NCBI RefSeq assembly: GCF_001294625.1
Contig: NZ_CP012677.1
Location: forward strand, 868,001 to 932,000
DNA: 64,000 nucleotides
Direction of reading: 5' to 3'
DNA from: Arthrobacter alpinus
GTDB lineage: Bacteria; Actinomycetota; Actinomycetes; Actinomycetales; Micrococcaceae
Below are positions 57,842 through 64,000 of the stretch, piece by piece; the stretch's first letter is position 1; each line of letters begins with the position of its first letter. Below the pieces are notes generated by a model. That model searched no databases. It was not told where the DNA came from and saw nothing but the letters and a program-made list of their open reading frames with translations. The position numbers and the translations under genes are program-made.

Positions 57842-59428
57842 GTGACCCTGACTCAAGACAGCGTTGATATCTCCGCGCCCTCCCGCACCGGCCTGCCCCG
57901 CACCTATGAGGTGCGCACCTACGGCTGCCAGATGAACGTCCACGACTCCGAGCGCATGGCCGGGCTGTTGGAGGCCGCCGGCATGGTTCCCGCAAAGGAC
58001 GCCGGCCAGATACCCGTCACGGACGCCTCCGGTGACACGGTGCTCACCGGGGCCATTCCCGATGTCATCGTCATCAACACCTGTGCGGTGCGCGAGAACG
58101 CCGACAACAAGCTGTACGGGAACCTAGGCATGCTGGCGCACATCAAGGAATCCAACCCCGGCATGCAGATTGCCGTGGGCGGCTGCCTGGCGCAGAAGGA
58201 CCGCGACACCGTCCAAAAGCGGGCACCCTGGGTGGACGTGGTCTTTGGGACCCACAACGTCGGCGCCCTGCCGGTGCTGCTGGAACGTGCGCGCCACAAC
58301 GCCGACGCGCAAATGGAAATTCTGGAATCTCTTGAGGTGTTCCCTTCCACCCTGCCCACCAAGCGGGACTCCGTTTACGCCGGTTGGGTGTCCATTTCCG
58401 TGGGCTGCAACAACACCTGCACGTTCTGCATTGTGCCGTCCCTGCGCGGGAAGGAACGTGACCGACGGCCCGGGGAGATCCTCGCCGAGATTCAGGCGCT
58501 CGTGGACGACGGTGCCATTGAAGTGACGCTGTTGGGCCAGAACGTGAACTCCTATGGTGTGGAGTTTGGTGACAAACTCGCGTTTGGCAAGCTGCTACGG
58601 GCCTGCGGTGCCATTGAAGGCCTGGAACGGGTCCGCTTCACCAGCCCGCACCCGGCCGCGTTCACCGATGACGTCATTGCCGCCATGGCTCAGACACCGA
58701 ACGTGATGCCGCAACTGCACATGCCCCTGCAATCAGGCTCCGACAAGGTCCTGAAGGACATGCGCCGCTCGTACCGATCGAACAAGTTCCTGGGCATTCT
58801 GGACAAGGTTCGTGAACAGATTCCGAACGCGGCCATCTCCACCGATATCATCGTTGGTTTCCCGGGGGAAACCGAGGAGGACTTCCAGGCGACGTTGGAC
58901 GTCGTGGAAAAGTCACGGTTTTCCACGGCCTTCACCTACCAGTACTCCAAGCGGCCCGGCACCCCCGCAGCGGATCTGCCTGGCCAGCTCTCCAAGGAAG
59001 TGGTGCAGGAGCGTTTCCTGCGCCTGACAGCCCTGCAGGACAGGATCGCCGCCGAGGAAAATGCCCTGCAGGTTGGCCGCGAAGTGGAAGTCATGGTCAC
59101 CGCAGGCTCGGGGCGCAAGGCCGCCCAGACGCACAGGCTCTCGGGCCGGGCAAAGGACCAGCGCCTGGTGCACTTCAGCGTCCCCGAGGGTGCCGCCACC
59201 CCCCGACCCGGCGATCTTGTCACTGTCACCGTCACCGACGCGGCAGCGTTTCATCTGGTGGCGGACCCGCCCAGCATTGCGCAGTTCCACCTGCGCCGCT
59301 CGCGCGCCGGCGACGCCTGGGATCTGGCACAGGCCGCATCCTGCGGCGTTCCCGCACCTAGTTCGGGTCCCGGTGTGGTGAAGGGTGTTTCCCTTGGGAT
59401 GCCTTCGCTGCCTGTGCGCACCGCGTGA
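57842..59428 (+). CDS. miaB: tRNA-2-methylthio-N6-dimethylallyladenosine synthase
   Basis: MiaB adds the methylthio group to i6A37 in tRNAs reading U-starting codons. The 528-residue radical SAM protein has the N-terminal cluster cysteines ([31 protein letters not shown]), the SAM motif CNNTCTFC (about residue 190), and a C-terminal TRAM domain (about 420-470). An extra tail of about 50 residues follows. The GTG start follows a TAAGCT box. It overlaps miaA by GTGA, so the two tRNA-modification genes are coupled. Confidence 0.96.
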   Translation: MTLTQDSVDISAPSRTGLPRTYEVRTYGCQMNVHDSERMAGLLEAAGMVPAKDAGQIPVTDASGDTVLTGAIPDVIVINTCAVRENADNKLYGNLGMLAHIKESNPGMQIAVGGCLAQKDRDTVQKRAPWVDVVFGTHNVGALPVLLERARHNADAQMEILESLEVFPSTLPTKRDSVYAGWVSISVGCNNTCTFCIVPSLRGKERDRRPGEILAEIQALVDDGAIEVTLLGQNVNSYGVEFGDKLAFGKLLRACGAIEGLERVRFTSPHPAAFTDDVIAAMAQTPNVMPQLHMPLQSGSDKVLKDMRRSYRSNKFLGILDKVREQIPNAAISTDIIVGFPGETEEDFQATLDVVEKSRFSTAFTYQYSKRPGTPAADLPGQLSKEVVQERFLRLTALQDRIAAEENALQVGREVEVMVTAGSGRKAAQTHRLSGRAKDQRLVHFSVPEGAATPRPGDLVTVTVTDAAAFHLVADPPSIAQFHLRRSRAGDAWDLAQAASCGVPAPSSGPGVVKGVSLGMPSLPVRTA

Positions 59429-60366
59429 GCGGTCCCGCGCCAGCCCATCAAGAGTTTCCCGTCCTGCCGGTCGTCGCCGTCGTCGGCCCCACAGGGTCAG
59501 GAAAATCTGAGCTTGCCCTCCAGCTGGCCGAACGTTTCAACGGCGAGGCGGTTAACGTCGACTCCATGCAGTTCTACCGCGGCATGGACATTGGCACCGC
59601 CAAGCTGCCCGTGGCCGAACGGCGCGGCATTGCGCACCACCTGATGGATTTCCTCACTGTGCGACAGGACACCACGGTTGCGCAGTTCCAGGGCCTGGCC
59701 CGGGCTGCCATCGCCGACATCCAGGCCCGCGGGAAACTGCCCATTCTTGTCGGCGGCTCGGGCCTGTATGTCCGCGCGGCCGTGGACGTCCTGGAATTTC
59801 CCGGTACGGACCCGCAACTCCGGACACGCCTAGAGGACGAGTTGGAACGCCAAGGCGTGGACGCCCTGGCCGCCAGGCTGGCACTAGTTGACCCCGTCTC
59901 AGCCGCACGCATCAGCGACGGCAAGCGGTTGGTGCGTGCTCTTGAGGTGCAGGAGCTGACGGGGCGGCCATTTAGCTCCTTCATGCCAGAGCGCCAGTAC
60001 GTCCAGCACACCGTCCAGATTGGGCTCAACGGGGACCGCGCAGCCCTGCACGACCGGCTCGCTGCCCGCGTCCACCGCATGGTCGCCGGGGGATTGGCGG
60101 AGGAGATCCAGGCCTTGATCCCGCAGGGCCTGCGCGAGGGGCGCACGGCGCACAAGGCGCTGGGCTACCAGCAGTTCCTGCGCGTCATCGACGGCGAATC
60201 CACTGTGGCCAAGGCCACGGAGGAAACCATTGTGGGCACCCGGCAGTTCGCCCGCCGCCAGGTGACCTGGTTCAACGCCGATCCGCGCGTGCAGTGGCTG
60301 GACTGGGACCAGCCCAATGTTGGTGATGCCGCAGCCGAGCTGGTCCGGCGCACCCTGCAGCCCTGA
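59425..60366 (+). CDS. miaA: tRNA dimethylallyltransferase MiaA
   Basis: MiaA transfers the dimethylallyl group to adenosine 37, producing the substrate that MiaB thiomethylates. The 313-residue protein has the P-loop [10 protein letters not shown] (about 21-30), [27 protein letters not shown] and the [12 protein letters not shown] motif near the C-terminus. Its GTG overlaps the miaB stop (GTGA). Confidence 0.97.
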   Translation: MSGPAPAHQEFPVLPVVAVVGPTGSGKSELALQLAERFNGEAVNVDSMQFYRGMDIGTAKLPVAERRGIAHHLMDFLTVRQDTTVAQFQGLARAAIADIQARGKLPILVGGSGLYVRAAVDVLEFPGTDPQLRTRLEDELERQGVDALAARLALVDPVSAARISDGKRLVRALEVQELTGRPFSSFMPERQYVQHTVQIGLNGDRAALHDRLAARVHRMVAGGLAEEIQALIPQGLREGRTAHKALGYQQFLRVIDGESTVAKATEETIVGTRQFARRQVTWFNADPRVQWLDWDQPNVGDAAAELVRRTLQP

Positions 60367-60398
60367 GCCGGCCGGCCCCCGCCGTCGCCGGTGTGCCA

Positions 60399-60404
60399 TA
60401 GGCT
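60399..60404 (+). promoter_or_regulatory. -10 box for leaderless dapF
   Basis: TAGGCT lies 7 nt before the dapF ATG (60412); no ribosome-binding site. Confidence 0.5.
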
Positions 60405-60411
60405 TGTATCC

Positions 60412-61332
60412 ATGACTGAACCCCACGCCTCCCTCACCGGCATGCGCTTCTCCAAAGGCCACGGCACCGGGAACGACTTTGTTTTGCTGGCCGATCCCGA
60501 CGGTGACACACAGATCAGCCCGGAGCAGGTGGCTTTTTTGTGCGATCGCCACCGCGGCATTGGCGGTGATGGGCTGATCCGTGCCGTCCGCTCAATGCAC
60601 CTGCCGGAGGGCGTGGCCCTGCTGGCCGGCAACCCTGGCGCCGAATGGTTCATGGACTACCGCAACGCTGACGGTTCGCTCTCGGAAATGTGCGGCAACG
60701 GGGTGCGCGTGTTTGTGCACTTTCTGATCGAGCAGGGCCTGGTGGTGCTACATCCCGGGGATGAGCTGACTATTGGCACCCGCGGCGGTGTCAAGGTGGT
60801 GGCACGCACCGGGTACGGCTACCGTGTGGACATGGGGCCATGGGAGTTCATCTTCCCTGACAAAGCTGCGGAACGGGGCATGGATTCACTCGTCGAGGCG
60901 GCCGGGCTTGCCGTGGCCCGCCCCGCCCTTTCAGTGGACATGGGCAACCCGCACACGGTGGTGGCTTTGGCCGACGCAGCCGAGCTCGAGGGAACCAATC
61001 TCAACCAAGCCCCGTCGGTGACTCCGGTGCCCCCGCACGGCACCAATGTCGAGTTTGCGGTGCCTGCTGAGCCTTTGGTGAGGGACGACGTCGGGCACAT
61101 CAGTATGCGCGTCCACGAGCGTGGCGTGGGGGAGACGTTGTCCTGCGGCACCGGAGCCTGTGCCGCGGCCGCCACCACCCGGTTCTGGGCCGGCGCGGAC
61201 GCCCCGGACACGTGGGAAGTCACCGTGCCCGGCGGTGTTGTGGGCGTGCGCTTCTTCCCGGGGCTTGACGGCCGCGAGCATGTGGAACTGAGTGGGCCGG
61301 CCATTATCGTGGCCAGCGGCGTCCTCAGCTGA
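60412..61332 (+). CDS. dapF: diaminopimelate epimerase
   Basis: DapF interconverts LL- and meso-diaminopimelate for lysine and cell-wall synthesis. The 306-residue protein has GHGTGNDFV, the catalytic Cys in [11 protein letters not shown] (about residue 94) and the second in LSCGTGACA (about 244), with MGNPHTV between. The ATG at 60412 follows a TAGGCT box by 7 nt. Its 3' end overlaps the convergent methyltransferase by 8 bp. Confidence 0.96.
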   Translation: MTEPHASLTGMRFSKGHGTGNDFVLLADPDGDTQISPEQVAFLCDRHRGIGGDGLIRAVRSMHLPEGVALLAGNPGAEWFMDYRNADGSLSEMCGNGVRVFVHFLIEQGLVVLHPGDELTIGTRGGVKVVARTGYGYRVDMGPWEFIFPDKAAERGMDSLVEAAGLAVARPALSVDMGNPHTVVALADAAELEGTNLNQAPSVTPVPPHGTNVEFAVPAEPLVRDDVGHISMRVHERGVGETLSCGTGACAAAATTRFWAGADAPDTWEVTVPGGVVGVRFFPGLDGREHVELSGPAIIVASGVLS

Positions 61333-61963
61333 GGACGCGGGTCACCCGAAGGATGCGGAACGCCTTGTTCGTCGAGTCGCGGGAGACCTTGAAACCAGCC
61401 TCAGGAAATCTTTGGGCCAGTTCAAGTGCCAGCCAGCGCTGCAACGAATCAGCGCCCAGGTTCTTTTGCACTACCAGGTAGGCGTTGCCGCCAACGGCCA
61501 GGCGGGGCAGCCACATCAATAAGATCGAATGCAGCTCTTCCTTACCCACACGGATGGGCGGGTTGGACCAGATCGTCTCAAAGCGCAGCTCGGGGTCCAC
61601 AGCGTCGGGAGTCGATGCGCGGACATTGGCCAGGCCAAGGGCTTTGGCGTTCTCACTGGTCAGGCCGATGGAGCGCTCATTGACATCCACCGCGTACACC
61701 GTCGCGGCGGGGGAGCGCAGGGCCAGTGTCAGGGCCACAGGACCCCAGCCGCAACCGACGTCGAGCAAATTGCCGTCCACCGCGGGCGGCGGGGCCTCGG
61801 CAAGCAAAATGGTGGTGCCCTTGTCTACCCCGTCGGGACTGAAAATTCCCCCCGCCGTCTGCAGTTGCCGTTTCTCGCCGGCTAAAACCACCGTGAGGGG
61901 CCGCCGTTTCATCGGAGCCGACGGCTGTGAAGTGAAATAATGATCTGCGCCCTGAGTACCCAT
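61325..61963 (-). CDS. class I SAM methyltransferase, RsmC/small-subunit rRNA type
   Basis: The protein (about 212 residues) is a compact RsmC-like methyltransferase: [19 protein letters not shown] (SAM-binding motif I), [10 protein letters not shown], and the catalytic NPPIRVG (NPPF-type motif for N-methylation of guanine in rRNA). Only the C-terminal RsmC domain is present, as usual in Gram-positives. ATG 61963 ([10 protein letters not shown]) is preferred; ATG 61969 is two codons upstream. It converges on dapF with an 8-bp overlap. Confidence 0.9.
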   Translation of the reverse strand: MGTQGADHYFTSQPSAPMKRRPLTVVLAGEKRQLQTAGGIFSPDGVDKGTTILLAEAPPPAVDGNLLDVGCGWGPVALTLALRSPAATVYAVDVNERSIGLTSENAKALGLANVRASTPDAVDPELRFETIWSNPPIRVGKEELHSILLMWLPRLAVGGNAYLVVQKNLGADSLQRWLALELAQRFPEAGFKVSRDSTNKAFRILRVTRVLS

Positions 61964-62083
61964 AGTCATGCCAGATTAGTGCGAAACAGCCCCAATCGGT
62001 ATCTAGGCACACCTAAGGGCCCCTGCCCCGCCAGCTTTGTCCACAGCCGTAGACGGCAAAGGTGTGCGTGTCGGCGCACGGGA

Positions 62084-62089
62084 CTAAGA
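62084..62089 (+). promoter_or_regulatory. candidate hflX -10 box
   Basis: TAAGAT lies about 25 nt before the hflX ATG, giving a short leader with AAGGAG. Confidence 0.35.
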
Positions 62090-62114
62090 TTGGTCTAACG
62101 CCAATAAGGAGAAC

Positions 62115-63782
62115 ATGTCCAACCCATCTGCACCTCACGGTTCCGACGACGCCAACGTCCCCGCCAACGAACCCACAACAGGGCCTGTCGGATCAGGGTC
62201 GGCCGGGAACGCGGCCTCGGATCTGTCGGTCGCCGAGATCGAGGCAGTGATTGACAGGATTCTGGCTAAGGACATCGCCGCGTCACGGGCCGTCCGCGCG
62301 GAGGTCCGGCTCGACGCCGAGGACCCCCAAGCCACGCCTGCCCCCAGCCACCCCATCATCGGCCAGGCCCAGGCCGTCTCGAACCTTACCTTCGAACACA
62401 GCAGCTTCGACGGTGACCAGACTGAACTGGCCGAGCGCAACGCACTGCGCCGCAGGGCCGGGCTGTCCACCGAGCTTGAAGACGTCACGGAGGTTGAGTA
62501 TCGCCAGCTGCGTCTGGAACGTGTCGTCCTGGCCGGCCTGTGGAGCACCGGGACCATGGCAGATGCGGAGAATTCCCTGCGGGAGTTGGCCGCGTTGGCT
62601 GAAACCGCCGGATCCGAAGTCCTCGACGGGATGGTCCAGCGCCGTGCCAAACCAGACCCGGCCACCTACCTGGGAACGGGCAAGGCGGAGGAACTCAAGG
62701 AGATCGTCCACGCCACGGGTGCGGACACCGTCATCATCGACGGCGACCTTGCACCGTCCCAACGCCGCACCCTTGAAGAAGTGGTCAAGGTCAAGGTCAT
62801 TGACCGCACCGCGTTGATCCTTGACATTTTTGCCCAGCACGCCCAGTCACGCGAAGGCCGGGCGCAGGTGGAGCTGGCACAGATGGAGTACCTGTTGCCG
62901 CGCCTGCGCGGTTGGGGTGAATCCATGTCCCGCCAGGCCGGTGGCCGGGTCGGCACCGCCGGTGGCGGTATTGGTTCGCGCGGCCCCGGCGAAACCAAGA
63001 TGGAACTGGACCGCCGGAAGATCCGAACCCGCATGGCGAAGCTGCGCCGTGAAATTGCTGCCATGAAGCCTGCACGGGAGACCAAGCGGGCCAATAGGAA
63101 ACGCAACTCTGTCCCGTCGGTGGCTATCGCCGGATACACCAATGCCGGAAAGTCCTCCCTGCTGAACAGGCTCACCAACGCAGGCGTCCTGGTCGAGAAC
63201 GCCTTGTTCGCCACCTTGGACCCCACCGTTCGCAAAACAGAGACCGCCGACGGTCTGGGTTACACCCTTGTCGACACGGTGGGTTTTGTCCGCTCGCTGC
63301 CCACCCAGTTGGTTGAGGCCTTCCGCTCCACCTTGGAGGAAGTGGCCGACGCAGACCTGATCCTGCACATTGTTGACGCGTCCCACCCGGATCCCGAGGG
63401 ACAAATTTCGGCGGTGCGCACAGTGTTCGCCGAGGTTGGTGCGCTGAAAATCCCCGAGATCATCATCTTGAACAAGGTGGACATCGCCGATCCGCTGGTG
63501 GTTCAACGCCTGCGACAGCGCGAGCCGCGCAGCGTGGAAGTCTCTGCCCGCACCGGGCAGGGCATGGAGGGACTGCTCGCGGCCATCAGCGACGCCATCC
63601 CGCGCCCCGGGGTTGACCTGACACTGCTGATTCCCTACGACCGCGGCGACGTGCTGAACAGATTGCACGGAAGCGATGCCGAGATCCTCAGCATTGAGCA
63701 CGGCGAAACCGGCACTGTGGCACATGTGCGCGTCCGTGACGACCTGGCCGCAGAAGTGGCACCGTTTGTCCAGCATGGATAA
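62115..63782 (+). CDS. hflX: ribosome-associated GTPase HflX
   Basis: HflX rescues stalled or heat-damaged ribosomes using ATP- and GTP-binding domains. The 555-residue protein has an N-terminal domain with PATYLGTGKAEEL, the Gly-rich linker GGRVGTAGGGIGSRGPGETK, and the G domain with GYTNAGKSSLLN (about residue 339), DTVGFVRSLP and NKVD. The first 50 residues are a variable acidic tail longer than in E. coli. AAGGAG precedes the ATG. Its end overlaps the dinG-like gene by 8 bp. Confidence 0.96.
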   Translation: MSNPSAPHGSDDANVPANEPTTGPVGSGSAGNAASDLSVAEIEAVIDRILAKDIAASRAVRAEVRLDAEDPQATPAPSHPIIGQAQAVSNLTFEHSSFDGDQTELAERNALRRRAGLSTELEDVTEVEYRQLRLERVVLAGLWSTGTMADAENSLRELAALAETAGSEVLDGMVQRRAKPDPATYLGTGKAEELKEIVHATGADTVIIDGDLAPSQRRTLEEVVKVKVIDRTALILDIFAQHAQSREGRAQVELAQMEYLLPRLRGWGESMSRQAGGRVGTAGGGIGSRGPGETKMELDRRKIRTRMAKLRREIAAMKPARETKRANRKRNSVPSVAIAGYTNAGKSSLLNRLTNAGVLVENALFATLDPTVRKTETADGLGYTLVDTVGFVRSLPTQLVEAFRSTLEEVADADLILHIVDASHPDPEGQISAVRTVFAEVGALKIPEIIILNKVDIADPLVVQRLRQREPRSVEVSARTGQGMEGLLAAISDAIPRPGVDLTLLIPYDRGDVLNRLHGSDAEILSIEHGETGTVAHVRVRDDLAAEVAPFVQHG

Positions 63783-64000
63783 AAGTACTGCCGAAGCCGA
63801 TGCCTCCACGGCCGATCCTGCACCAACACAAGCCTCAACGGACCAGGCCTCAACTGCTCAGGCCCTGGAACTGCTGGACAGGGCGGTGGAAGCCATGGGC
63901 GGCCAACGCCGGGACGGGCAGCATGAGATGGTCCGTCAGGTGGTGGCAGCCATTGAAACCGGCGACCACCTGCTGGTCCAGGCCGGAACAGGCACAGGAA
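63775..64000 (+). CDS. dinG: ATP-dependent DNA helicase DinG-like, 3' end outside window
   Basis: Only the first 75 residues are visible. After a Ser/Thr/Ala-rich start there is LLDRAVEAMGGQRRDGQHEM, the helix before motif I of DinG/XPD-type helicases, and then VQAGTGTG at the very edge, the start of the Walker A motif. The ATG overlaps the hflX stop. hflX-dinG adjacency is common in actinobacteria. Call rests on the visible motif and context. Confidence 0.8.
   Translation, partial: MDKSTAEADASTADPAPTQASTDQASTAQALELLDRAVEAMGGQRRDGQHEMVRQVVAAIETGDHLLVQAGTGTG

Overview
This window reads as a stretch of core chromosome from a moderately high-GC actinobacterium of the Micrococcaceae, most likely Arthrobacter or a close relative. 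The evidence is the gene order (ispG-DUF4081 acetyltransferase; proS; rimP-nusA-ylxR-infB-rbfA-truB-ribF-rpsO-pnp-M16 peptidase; dapB-dapA-rnj-ftsK-pgsA-cinA-clgR-DUF3046-recA-recX-miaB-miaA-dapF-hflX-dinG), the protein sequences recognised by eye, and many actinobacterial leaderless start sites (a TANNNT -10 box 6-8 nt before ATG or GTG). No database search was run; all family calls are from recognition of motifs and sequence.

Layout. 0-6.3 kb: a SatD-like partial gene, a small membrane protein, a YciI protein, ispG and its acetyltransferase partner, then a 2,4-dienoyl-CoA reductase (fadH) with a PadR regulator. 6.3-9.3 kb: a minus-strand operon of ABC ATPase, ABC permease, TetR regulator and a WXG100-like small protein, with a palindromic operator at its head. 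9.4-15.8 kb: proS, a TSUP permease, an APH(6)-like kinase, a VIT transporter and a DUF4439 protein with a tandem repeat. 15.9-21.6 kb: the translation operon rimP-nusA-ylxR-infB-rbfA; the infB leader carries a chain of ATGA-coupled mini-ORFs. 21.8-24.9 kb: a decaying island (arylsulfotransferase, ScyD/ScyE-like and TetR remnants). 25-34.2 kb: a lipoprotein, truB, two membrane proteins, a double-GNAT protein, ribF, rpsO, pnp and an M16 peptidase. 34.5-37.8 kb: a second decaying island (DUF222/HNH and LuxR pseudogenes around one intact small gene).

37.8-44.1 kb is a molybdenum-cofactor block: moaA-moaD on the minus strand, diverging from a membrane-anchored sulfite-oxidase-like enzyme and followed by moeA-moaC-mogA-moaE. 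The likely logic is that cofactor synthesis sits beside an enzyme that uses it. 44.1-64 kb holds lysine/peptidoglycan precursor genes (dapB, dapA, dapF), RNase J, chromosome segregation (ftsK), phospholipid synthesis (pgsA), Clp-type regulation (clgR), recombination and SOS (recA-recX with a LexA-like box), tRNA modification (miaA, miaB) and ribosome GTPase hflX. dinG begins at the right edge and is cut off.

I found no tRNA, rRNA, CRISPR array, prophage or insertion sequence. The least explained signals are the mini-ORF chain before infB, very long perfect intergenic hairpins, the palindromes at the fadH and ABC promoters, and an 11-bp inverted repeat bracketing the -10 region upstream of clgR.
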